Part shown: in pieces, positions 16,023 to 23,782 of the stretch
How positions within the stretch are numbered: the first letter of the stretch is position 1
Layout: every line of letters begins with the position of its first letter
Assembly (NCBI GenBank): GCA_014240065.1
Contig: JAAZXR010000013.1
Location: 1-64,000, forward strand
Length of the DNA stretch: 64,000 nucleotides
Origin: Myxococcales bacterium
GTDB taxonomy: Bacteria > Myxococcota_A > Polyangia > Nannocystales > Nannocystaceae
Direction: 5' to 3'
Made by a program: the position numbers and the translations under genes
Notes under the pieces: model-generated
Told to the model about the DNA's origin: nothing
Databases searched by the model: none
What the model saw: only the letters and a program-made list of their open reading frames with translations

Positions 16023-17330
16023 CTACGCGCCGAAGCGCACGCGGAAGCGGCGTTTTTTGCCCGCTTGAAGTCTCAGTTCGGGACAGCTTGGATCGGACAA
16101 GTCGATGCTCATATTTGGATCGAGGGCCGCGTCACCGTTGAGCCTCACGGCCCCGTCTTCGATGCGCTGGCGCGCCTCTCGCTTGGACTTGAACGCGGCG
16201 ATGTCCGGCCGCACGACCAAGTCGACCAGCTTAATGGACGGCGCATCGATCTCCACGCACGGGACCGCGCTCCAGTCGCCGCCGCCGCCAAAGGCTTGGC
16301 GAGAGGCACGGCGAGACTGCTCCGCGAGCTCCTCGCCGTGGCACAGCTTCGTCGCCTCGTAGGCGAGCGCCTCCTTCGCCTCACGCAGGTCCGCGCCGGT
16401 GAGGGCGCGGAGGCGGCTTCGCGCCTCCAACGGGAGCTCGGTGAAGATGTCGAGGAGCCGTCCGACGTCGCGGTCGGCGCGACCGACCCAGAATTGATAG
16501 TAGTCAAATGGCGAGACCATCTCAGGATCGAGCCACACCGCGCCGCTCTCCGTCTTGCCCATTTTCTTCCCGTCCGAGGTCGTCAACAACGGGTAGGTGA
16601 TGCAGTGGGCGACGGTGTGGGGGCGCTCGGATCCGGGGTCGTCATCCTCGACCGCGAAGACCCGGCGAATAAGCTCGACCCCGGCGACCATATTCCCCCA
16701 CTGATCGGATCCGCCGAGCTGGAGGGTGCAGTCGTAGGTGCGGAACAGATGCAAAAAGTCGTAGGCCTGGAACAGCTGATAGTTGAACTCAAGGAAGGAC
16801 AGCGGGAGCTCTTGCTCGAGGCGGTCCCGGTAGGTCTTCGCCGCGATCATACGGTTCACGGTGAAGTGCCGGCCGTAGTCGCGCAAGAACTCCACGTACC
16901 CGACGCTCATCAGCCACGCGGAATTGTCGAGCAAGATGGCGTCGTTGGCCGCGCCCGAATCGAAGTGTACGAAGCGAGACAGCTGCGCGCGGATGGCCGC
17001 GATGTTCGCCGCGATGGTGTCGGCAGACAGCATCTTCCGCGTCTCCGACTTGCCCGTCGGGTCGCCGACCATCGCGGTGGCTCCGCCGATGATGATGATG
17101 GGGCGGTGTCCGTCGCGCTGCATCTGTCGCATGGCCATCATCGTCAGCAGATGCCCCAGGTGCAGCGACGGCGCGGTGGGGTCGTAGCCGGTATAAAAAG
17201 ACACCATGCCACCGGCGAGGGCGGCGTCGATGGCCTGAAGATCCGTCGACTGCTCGATCAGGCCGCGCGCGCTCAGATTTTGGAGGGCGGAGGAGACGAG
17301 GGGTGTCTCCGGCTGGTCTCGACCCGTCAT
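16023..17330 (-). CDS. tyrS: Tyrosine--tRNA ligase
   Basis: Class I synthetase charging tRNA(Tyr); 435 residues. FYTGYDPTAPSLHLGHLLTM holds the HIGH motif (HLGHL). GATAMVGDPTGK and YNYQLFQAYDFLHLF with GGSDQWGNMVAG form the tyrosine pocket, and KKMGKTESGAVWLD is the KMSKS-type loop (KMGKT). An S4 RNA-binding domain closes the protein (SKREARQRIEDGAVRLNG). It lies 16 bases after zapA within the prfA-zapA-tyrS run. All expected domains are present, so it is intact. Confidence 0.97.
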   Translation of the reverse strand: MTGRDQPETPLVSSALQNLSARGLIEQSTDLQAIDAALAGGMVSFYTGYDPTAPSLHLGHLLTMMAMRQMQRDGHRPIIIIGGATAMVGDPTGKSETRKMLSADTIAANIAAIRAQLSRFVHFDSGAANDAILLDNSAWLMSVGYVEFLRDYGRHFTVNRMIAAKTYRDRLEQELPLSFLEFNYQLFQAYDFLHLFRTYDCTLQLGGSDQWGNMVAGVELIRRVFAVEDDDPGSERPHTVAHCITYPLLTTSDGKKMGKTESGAVWLDPEMVSPFDYYQFWVGRADRDVGRLLDIFTELPLEARSRLRALTGADLREAKEALAYEATKLCHGEELAEQSRRASRQAFGGGGDWSAVPCVEIDAPSIKLVDLVVRPDIAAFKSKREARQRIEDGAVRLNGDAALDPNMSIDLSDPSCPELRLQAGKKRRFRVRFGA

Positions 17331-17345
17331 GTCGGCACCATACTC

Positions 17346-17645
17346 TCAGGTGGGGGGCTCGGAAAGCAAAGTCTGGTGTTCCGCGAGGGCGGCCTCCAGG
17401 GCGTCTAGGCGGCCTTGCACCTGCGCTCGGAAACGATCGTGGAGATCGCGGGCACGAAATAGATCATCCGCGAGCTGCATCGCGACGAGCAGGGCGAGGC
17501 GCTGCGGAACCGCGACCTTGGTGCCCACCGCCAGACGCCGCAGGTGGGCGTCGACAAAGTCGGCGAGCTCCCCGACGTACTCGGGGGTCTCGTCGCTGCG
17601 AATGGAGAGTTGTTGACCCGCGATGTCGACTTGAACGGAGCGCAC
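17346..17645 (-). CDS. zapA: Cell division protein ZapA
   Basis: 99 residues, typical for ZapA. The N-terminal VQVDIAGQQLSIRSDETPEYVGELADFVDAHLRRL is the beta-hairpin plus helix of the family, followed by QRLALLVAMQLADDLFRARD and a C-terminal coiled coil. Known ZapA tetramers cross-link FtsZ filaments at the division ring. It lies 12 bases after prfA and before tyrS. No 6S RNA gene is visible beside it, unlike in many gammaproteobacteria. Confidence 0.88.
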   Translation of the reverse strand: MRSVQVDIAGQQLSIRSDETPEYVGELADFVDAHLRRLAVGTKVAVPQRLALLVAMQLADDLFRARDLHDRFRAQVQGRLDALEAALAEHQTLLSEPPT

Positions 17646-17657
17646 CGCGCTAAAATA

Positions 17658-18752
17658 TCAACTCTCTTTGAGCTCCGCCATGCGAGAAGCCTCGTCTTCG
17701 GCCCGGAGCGCCTCGATGACGTCGAGGATGTCGCCGTCGATGAACCCCGACAAATTATGCCGTGTCATCCCAATTCGATGATCTGTGACCCGGTCTTGTG
17801 GATAATTGTAGGTGCGCACTTTTTCGGAGCGATCTCCCGTCCCGACCTGGTTCTTGCGGTGCGCGGCGCGCTCGGCCTCCACCCGCTGGATCTCTCGGTC
17901 GAGGATGCGGCTGCGCAACAGCGCCATGGCGATCTCTCGATTCTTGATCTGCGATTTTTCCTGCTGGCAGTGGACCGCGATATTTGTGGGGAGGTGCGTG
18001 ATGCGAACGGCCGAGTCGGTGGTGTTGACGTGCTGCCCACCGGCGCCGCTCGACCGCATGACGTCGATGCGCAGGTCCGTCGGGTTGATCTCCACGTCGA
18101 CCTCTTCGGCCTCGGGCATGACCGCGACGGTCGCTGTGGAGGTGTGGATTCTGCCCTGGGACTCTGTGACCGGCACGCGCTGCACCCGGTGCGCGCCCGA
18201 TTCAAACTTGAGGGTGCCGTACACGTCTTTACCGCGGATCAGGCCGGCGACCTCGCGGAAGCCGCCGGAGGGCGACTCCGAGTGGCCCATGGGTTCGATG
18301 CTCCAGCGCCGCTGCTCCGCGTGGCGGCTGTACATGCGCCACAGGTCGGCCGCGAACAGCGCCGCTTCATCCCCGCCGGCGCCGGCTCGGATCTCCAGCA
18401 CGACGTTCTTGCTGTCGTTGGGGTCTTTGGGGATCAGCAGCCGCTGGACCTCCTGCGTCGCGCGCTCAATGCTCTGTTGCAGGGAGGCGGCGTCCGCCTC
18501 CGCCATCTCTCGCATGTCGGGATCCTCGAGCAGCTCGCGGACACCCTCAAGATCGTTCTCTTGCTTGGCGAGCGAGAGATAGGCGCGGGCCACCGGGTCA
18601 AGATCGGCGTGCTCGCGCGACAGCTCGAGAAACCTCGCCTTGTCCGCGACGACTTCGCTGTCGCAGAGCATGGCGGCGAGTTCGTCATGGCGCTCGACGA
18701 TGTGCTCGAGCTTGCTGCGGAGAGAGCTTTCCAAGGCCGCGAACGCTAGCAC
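17658..18752 (-). CDS. prfA: Peptide chain release factor 1
   Basis: Recognises UAA and UAG stop codons and triggers peptide release. The GGQ motif is in SSGAGGQHVNTTDSAVR, and the codon-recognition tripeptide is Pro-Val-Thr in RVPVTESQGRIHTS, the RF1 form (RF2 would read SPF). IRAGAGGDEAALFA and the C-terminal RTYNYPQDRVTDHRI are also characteristic. 364 residues. The start is a GTG at 18752 with no clear Shine-Dalgarno; a TTG six codons later would fit the E. coli N-terminus equally well. It is the first gene of the minus-strand run that ends at lspA. prmC does not follow it, unlike in many bacteria. Confidence 0.97.
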   Translation of the reverse strand: MLAFAALESSLRSKLEHIVERHDELAAMLCDSEVVADKARFLELSREHADLDPVARAYLSLAKQENDLEGVRELLEDPDMREMAEADAASLQQSIERATQEVQRLLIPKDPNDSKNVVLEIRAGAGGDEAALFAADLWRMYSRHAEQRRWSIEPMGHSESPSGGFREVAGLIRGKDVYGTLKFESGAHRVQRVPVTESQGRIHTSTATVAVMPEAEEVDVEINPTDLRIDVMRSSGAGGQHVNTTDSAVRITHLPTNIAVHCQQEKSQIKNREIAMALLRSRILDREIQRVEAERAAHRKNQVGTGDRSEKVRTYNYPQDRVTDHRIGMTRHNLSGFIDGDILDVIEALRAEDEASRMAELKES

Positions 18753-18901
18753 CGGTGGCGTGGAGTCTCAACGGGCAAAGGAAAACGGGGCGTCGGTGCT
18801 CCCGACGGGGGGGGAATGCCGTCTAACTGTGCCCGGAGCGCATTCCTCGTCGCTCCGTGTGAGGACCGTTGCCATGGGGGCGATGAACAAGCTAAGACTC
18901 C

Positions 18902-20527
18902 ATGGGCATGTTTGACCCGCACATCTGCGCCGCCCGCTATCAATTCCTCAAGGAAGTTTGGGGCGGGCGAGATCGCGTGGTGTACGACCCTGACCTGGTG
19001 AAGTGGCTGGCGTCGTCGCCGGGCGAGGCAGACACGCCGTGGCGAGATTTGCTCGAGGAGGTGTTGCCGTCGCGGCCTGGTGGCAGCGTCGTGTGGGCCG
19101 TCGTGTCGTCCGAGGAGGAGGTGGTGCGCCACGCGTCGGCGCTGCAAGGGTGCCGCCTCGTGACGGTGGAGCAAGCCTTCGATCTCGGCGCTGACGCGCT
19201 CTGGTCCGTGGCCCTGGTCGAGGTGAGCGGGGCGCTGCGGCCCCACGCTCTCGACGGCGAGCCCTCGGGGGGGATCCGGTGCGCTCCGGAGGTCACCGGG
19301 TTGGTGGAGCGCTTCGTCGAGGAGTTGGGACGCGGGCGCACCATGTGCGTGAGCGTGGGCGGGGCCGCCGCGCGGGCCCACGAGGCGGCCGCCTTCGCCG
19401 ATTTTTTTGACGAGTTCGTACCTGAGGCCGCGACATACCTCGTGGCCAAGTCCACCGTCGCGGTCGTCTATCCGTTGGGTGTGGAGCGGGGAGAGGACGA
19501 CGGAGACCTCGATGAGGATTTTGACGAGGACGCGGACGACGGGTGGCTCGACGTGACGGAGCCACCCCGATCGGCTTCGATCGACGTGAACCCGTGGCGC
19601 ACATCGTCGCGCAGCGAGGCCGACGATTCCGAGAGTGACTACGACAAGGACCTCGCCGACGCCGAACAGAGTTGGACCGGCGATTGGAGCGGGAGGCCCA
19701 CGCGAGCTCCCGCCCCGCGGCGTCCCGCGAGCGAGGCGCCGGCCCGCGCCGCAGATGAGGGCGGTGAGCTCCCGGTGGGGTACGACAATTCTCTCGGCGA
19801 TGAGGAGCCCGCGGGGCACGTGTGGCTGGCGGTGCTCGGGCGGTCGGGCGCCGCCGAGGAGGTGACGTTGGTGGAGCTGGGAGGGGAGGAGCCCGCCGCG
19901 GCGCAGCCGCAGCCGGTGACGCAAGGCGCGAACGCAGACGTCGAGCGCCGGCGTGGCCAGAGCGAGGACGCTTCGCAGGTCAGAGAGCTCAAGGCGCGCT
20001 TGAATCAAGCGCGGCTGCGGGCGGACGCCGCGGTGATCGAGCATCAGCGGCTGACCGAGGTGGTGCACGCGCTGCGAGAGCAGGCCGAGGACGAGCGCCC
20101 GTTGGCCGCGGACGCGGTGGCGCTCGAGGCAGAGTTGATCTCCGCGCGCTGGAATTTGACCCAGGCGAATGAGCAGATCGAGGCGCTGCGTGGGCGGCCG
20201 GTGACGGAGCTGGAGGCCTTGGTGTGCTCTTTGAGGGCGCAGGTCGGAGAGGATGAGGGCGCCGCGAGCCCCGCGATTCGCGAGGCCAAGACGTCACATA
20301 TGATCCAGGTCGCGCGGGATCGCGGACCTTCAGAGCCGCGGGCGGCAGCGGCGCCACGCGACACCAGTCCAAGGAGGGTGGATCCAGCGTCTTCGTGCGA
20401 CGCTCGCCGAGCGCGGGAGCGCGCCGCGTTAAAATCGCTGTTGCGCAAGCTCGAGCGCGGTGGGGGGTCGGCGTTTGAGTTTCACGCCGAGCTGCGGGCC
20501 ATTTTGGCCATGGTAGAGCGGCGCTGA
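18902..20527 (+). CDS. Hypothetical protein with C-terminal coiled coil
   Basis: 541 residues. The first ~190 form a mixed alpha/beta domain (RVVYDPDLVKWLASS; SVVWAVVSSEEEVVRHASALQGCRLVTVEQAFDLGA; TVAVVYPLGVERG). I do not recognise it. An acidic, disordered region follows (about 195-320, rich in Asp, Glu, Pro). Residues about 345-430 form a coiled coil (VRELKARLNQARLRADAAVIEHQRL and similar heptads), and the C-terminal ~40 residues are a separate helical piece (RARERAALKSLLRKLERGG). No signal peptide or membrane segment. It starts about 150 bases from the divergent prfA start. Two starts two codons apart (18902, 18908) are indistinguishable. Confidence 0.7.
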   Translation: MGMFDPHICAARYQFLKEVWGGRDRVVYDPDLVKWLASSPGEADTPWRDLLEEVLPSRPGGSVVWAVVSSEEEVVRHASALQGCRLVTVEQAFDLGADALWSVALVEVSGALRPHALDGEPSGGIRCAPEVTGLVERFVEELGRGRTMCVSVGGAAARAHEAAAFADFFDEFVPEAATYLVAKSTVAVVYPLGVERGEDDGDLDEDFDEDADDGWLDVTEPPRSASIDVNPWRTSSRSEADDSESDYDKDLADAEQSWTGDWSGRPTRAPAPRRPASEAPARAADEGGELPVGYDNSLGDEEPAGHVWLAVLGRSGAAEEVTLVELGGEEPAAAQPQPVTQGANADVERRRGQSEDASQVRELKARLNQARLRADAAVIEHQRLTEVVHALREQAEDERPLAADAVALEAELISARWNLTQANEQIEALRGRPVTELEALVCSLRAQVGEDEGAASPAIREAKTSHMIQVARDRGPSEPRAAAAPRDTSPRRVDPASSCDARRARERAALKSLLRKLERGGGSAFEFHAELRAILAMVERR

Positions 20528-20773
20528 GGCTCGGCGGGTCGCTCAGGGCAGTCTTGGGAGCCGGGAACGGAGCCCAGGCGATCTGGATTTTTTTCAACTT
20601 CAGATTGCGCGCCTCGGGGTGCTGGCGCTATGCTTTGCTCGAAGGTCTGCAGCACGCCTTCGCCGCTTCCGCTCACAAAGGAGCCTGACCAGCCCCTGGG
20701 AAGCATGCTCAAACCACGACCAGAAACAGTGCGGATGTCGCAGAATTCATGCGACCAGAATGCGAACAATTAC

Positions 20774-21418
20774 ATGAAAATATCTACGACGGGCCCCAAG
20801 GTGGATTGGGCCGCAATGGAGGCGGCGTTCGAACACAACGCGCCACAGTCTTCGAGTTATCTCGATCTTCACAACGGCCGCGTGGTCAATATCGTCGATT
20901 CTCGGGTCGAGGACTACGAGCAGCGCGACGCCATCCGTAGAGAGCCCTCGCGCTTTGTGCGGCTCACGCCTGCGAGCTCGAGAGAGCAGTATCGGTGGAT
21001 GGAGCGCTTCGTGACCTCTGTCGAGGACGGAGCCCTGCGCGATCGGCTGATCCTCGCCATCGACGGGAAGGGGGCTTTTCGCAGGTTTAAGGACGTGCTG
21101 CTCTCCTATCCTGTCGACCGAGATCGCTGGTTTGAGTACCGCTCTACGCTCTTGCGCATCTACATCAGCGAATGGCTCGATGCGCGCGATATGACGCTCG
21201 GCGAGGCGCCCCCGTGGGGGGATCTCGCGCAGCCGGAGGAGCCGGATGTACCGCTTGAGAAACCCGCGGGTGCGCGCGGCGAGGGGCCCTCGGACGCTCT
21301 CCGGCGCCGCGCGAGGGACCTCATCGAGGAGCTGCCCGCGCTCGAGCTCCCCGCGGCCGTCGCCTATCTGGGCTTCTTGGGGCAGCACATGCCGTCGGTG
21401 GAAGACACCGAACATTGA
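20774..21418 (+). CDS. UPF0158-family protein
   Basis: From the ATG at 20774 the product has 214 residues; the frame extends upstream to 20630 with a Cys/Pro-rich leader that does not look coding, and an ATG at 20735 is another option. KVDWAAMEAAFEHNAPQSSSYLDLHNGRVVNI, RFVRLTPASSREQYRWMERFV, then IDGKGAFRRFKDVLLSYP and WFEYRSTLLRIYISEWL are the hallmark blocks of UPF0158, a family of unknown function. An extra C-terminal helix region (SDALRRRARDLIEELPALELPAAVAYLGFL) is appended. Its stop overlaps the TTG start of the next gene. Confidence 0.78.
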   Translation: MKISTTGPKVDWAAMEAAFEHNAPQSSSYLDLHNGRVVNIVDSRVEDYEQRDAIRREPSRFVRLTPASSREQYRWMERFVTSVEDGALRDRLILAIDGKGAFRRFKDVLLSYPVDRDRWFEYRSTLLRIYISEWLDARDMTLGEAPPWGDLAQPEEPDVPLEKPAGARGEGPSDALRRRARDLIEELPALELPAAVAYLGFLGQHMPSVEDTEH

Positions 21419-22416
21419 GCGAGTCGCCGCAGGTCGGCCGCGAGGGATTTCACCGGTTCATTGGGATCAGCCTCGGCGGTGGCCGCGGCAAGACGACCGC
21501 CGTGGCGCGTCTTGAACTCGGCGACGACGACACCTACGTGCTCGAAGAAGCGCGCGTGAAGGGGGAGCACCGCGGCGGCGGGCCGGGCGATTCGCGGCCG
21601 GGGTCATTTCGAGATGGTGTCTTGATCGAGTATCTTCAGCGGTACGTCGATGAGCGGACAGTGGTGGCCGTGGACGCGCCGATGACCTTGCCGCCGTGCA
21701 TGCGCTGCCAGCTCGCGTGCCCCGGCTCCGAGGTGTGTGAGGTGCCCGTGGTGGCGTGGATGCGGCGGCATGGTGAGGCGCTGTCAGTGCACCGGGGGCG
21801 GCGGGATCCAGGCAAGCCCTACGTCACGCCCTACACTCAGCGGGCGACGGAGATTCTGCTTGAGCACGCGACGCTGCAGCCGCGGGAGGCGCTCGGGCAG
21901 GGCATGGGTCCGTTGGCTGCCCGCGGGGTGTACCTGCGGCGGCTCCTCTCTCCCCAGCTCCGGCTGCATGAGAATTTGATCGAGGTGCATCCGCGCGCCA
22001 CGCTGACGCGGCTGTTCGGTCGAGAACAAGAGCGCACGACTCGGCACGGAGATCTCGAGACCGTGTGGGCGTGCAGGAAGACCGTGTTGCATGATCTGGT
22101 GCACCCGCTGCGATTTCGCCAGGTGTGGCCGGAGTTGGTGGTGCGAAATTCCAACGTGTTCTACGCGGTGATTGGCGCGATTAGCGCCGCGCGGTGGCGT
22201 GCGCACGGGTGGGCGGGACCGCGCGATCTTGTCGGCAAGGGGAGACAGCCGCCGCCATCCTCCGCGGAGCGCGCGGAACCGGAGCAGCCATCGGGTGCGC
22301 GGATTCGCGGGCCGACGGGCGATGTAGCCCGGATGTCCGCCGCGATCGACGAGCTCGGGGAGCTGTGGCTAGAAGATGGTTGGATTTGGACACCGCCGGT
22401 CGTGCGGGTGTCGTGA
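21415..22416 (+). CDS. DUF429 domain protein
   Basis: 333 residues from a TTG at 21415 that overlaps the previous stop (TTGA), implying coupled translation. RFIGISLGGGRGKTTAVARLE is the N-terminal RNase-H-like first strand, and TVVAVDAPMTLPPCMRC carries the conserved Asp-Ala-Pro. Four cysteines follow in C-x2-C-x3-C-x5-C spacing, suggesting a metal site. TPYTQRATEILL and LIEVHPRATLTRLFG are further family motifs. DUF429 proteins adopt an RNase-H/ASKHA-like fold and have been suggested to be nucleases, without settled function. The C-terminal WLEDGWIWTP is the usual end of the family. Confidence 0.78.
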   Translation: MSESPQVGREGFHRFIGISLGGGRGKTTAVARLELGDDDTYVLEEARVKGEHRGGGPGDSRPGSFRDGVLIEYLQRYVDERTVVAVDAPMTLPPCMRCQLACPGSEVCEVPVVAWMRRHGEALSVHRGRRDPGKPYVTPYTQRATEILLEHATLQPREALGQGMGPLAARGVYLRRLLSPQLRLHENLIEVHPRATLTRLFGREQERTTRHGDLETVWACRKTVLHDLVHPLRFRQVWPELVVRNSNVFYAVIGAISAARWRAHGWAGPRDLVGKGRQPPPSSAERAEPEQPSGARIRGPTGDVARMSAAIDELGELWLEDGWIWTPPVVRVS

Positions 22417-22548
22417 CGCCCGCGTAGCAAAACCGAGCGCGTTCGCCTCGGGCGCGCGAAAAAGTATGTCGCGGAGTTGACCTGCCCGCCCACGCGGGGG
22501 AAAACACCGGCGTTGCTTCGACCCGTCGGGCGGAGACTTCGGAGATGT

Positions 22549-22956
22549 ATGTCAGTTCGTATCCATCTTTTCAAATCCAAACTCCATCGCGCCACGGTGA
22601 CCCACGCGGATCTTGAGTATGAGGGGAGCGTGACCATCAGCGCAGAGCTGTTGGACGCCGCGAAAATTCGAGAACACGAGCAGGTGCACATTTGGAATGT
22701 GACGCGGGGCACTCGCATGGTCACCTACGCGCTTCGCGGGGACGAGGACAGCGGCGTCGTGTGCATCAACGGGGCGGCCGCCCATCTAGCGAGCCCTGGC
22801 GACAAGGTCATCATTTCAACCTTCGCGGAGGTGCCCGAAGAGGTCGCGCACGAGTGGGAGCCTACCGTCGTCCTCGTCGGGGACGAGAACCGCATCGTAG
22901 AGCCCGAGTACGTGGAGGTCGCGGGCCCTCGACGTCGGCAGAACATGCTGCAGTAG
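22549..22956 (+). CDS. panD: Aspartate 1-decarboxylase
   Basis: Pyruvoyl-dependent enzyme making beta-alanine for pantothenate and CoA. The start is the ATG at 22549, preceded by [32 protein letters not shown] contains the self-processing Gly26-Ser27 bond (E. coli Gly24-Ser25), with Lys9 and the Tyr-Glu-Gly-Ser block conserved. [21 protein letters not shown] and [17 protein letters not shown] complete the double-psi barrel. At 135 residues it is normal in length. An upstream extension to 22477 is not conserved. It is about 130 bases after the DUF429 gene. Confidence 0.95.
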   Translation: MSVRIHLFKSKLHRATVTHADLEYEGSVTISAELLDAAKIREHEQVHIWNVTRGTRMVTYALRGDEDSGVVCINGAAAHLASPGDKVIISTFAEVPEEVAHEWEPTVVLVGDENRIVEPEYVEVAGPRRRQNMLQ

Positions 22957-23013
22957 GGCGCTGGCGTCGATTGGGGCCGGGCGGGCGCGTCCCCACAGGG
23001 GCGGCGGGGAGCG

Positions 23014-23634
23014 CTATCGGAAGCGAGCCCCAGACGGCAACGTTCGCCGCAGGCAGGTGATGGTGTTCGGGGCGTTGGGCGCGCTCCAATAGGACCGTCG
23101 AGGGTCGTGAGCGGTCCCTTCTGCGATCCCTTCCGTCGGCGACCACGACGGGGCCACGCCCGGTGCGAGGATGTGAAGGCCGCTTTGTAGCGGTCCAATG
23201 ATGTAGGTGTGCCCAGCGATCCGGGCGCCGACCTGCTCGGAGAGCCGCCGCCCGAAGTCGTGGCCGGTGTGCGCGCCGAGGGTCTCGCAGGTTCGAAACC
23301 ACAACGTCGCGTCCGAGGAGCGCATGTGTCGACCCACCTCCGAGAGCAGGTGGGGCAGCTCGCCTCGGCCCGACAGGGCAGGGAGGTCGAGGCTCTCGGC
23401 CCCGAGGAGCGCGCGGCCCCACTTTCCGTGCCCCCAAAACTGGATCTCGTCGATCGCATGGTGATCGGCCGCGTCGAGGGTCGCCCGGAGCGCTTGCGCC
23501 CATGACCGGGAGGGGATCACCGCGTCAAAAAACCGCGCACGACCGAACAGCTTCGCCCCGATCGCAAACGAGCGAGACAACCATCGCGTCGCCCCCGGTC
23601 CCTCGCAGTCTCGGTCGTAGATCAATATGCGCAT
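23014..23634 (-). CDS. Small protein with possible caspase-like (clan CD) His/Cys dyad
   Basis: 206 residues from an ATG. The N-terminal MRILIYDRDCEG begins like a Rossmann-type strand. Two blocks stand out: AIDEIQFWGHGKWGRALLG, with His69 followed by Gly at the end of a hydrophobic strand, and DATLWFRTCETLGAH, with Cys116 at the end of the next strand. This His-Gly and Cys placement after successive strands is the layout of caspase-hemoglobinase fold proteins (CHAT, DUF4347, gingipain-like). The 47-residue spacing is plausible for the fold. No signal peptide is visible and no second domain. Function is unknown; protease activity is inference only. It is convergent with panD. Confidence 0.6.
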   Translation of the reverse strand: MRILIYDRDCEGPGATRWLSRSFAIGAKLFGRARFFDAVIPSRSWAQALRATLDAADHHAIDEIQFWGHGKWGRALLGAESLDLPALSGRGELPHLLSEVGRHMRSSDATLWFRTCETLGAHTGHDFGRRLSEQVGARIAGHTYIIGPLQSGLHILAPGVAPSWSPTEGIAEGTAHDPRRSYWSAPNAPNTITCLRRTLPSGARFR

Positions 23635-23782
23635 GAACGCAGGCCGGTTAACGATAGCGCGGATGTGACGGGCAGCGGCGTCGACTGGCGCGGGGATTCG
23701 CGGGACCGTGACTGCGTGGTCTGCGCTGCTTTTTTCACGGCGCCAAAACCTCTACTATCTCGGGAGCTAAGGACCTGCATTT

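Noticed and set aside
17640-17660. 6S RNA beside zapA
   Set aside because: The gap between prfA and zapA is only about 12 bases, leaving no room for it.
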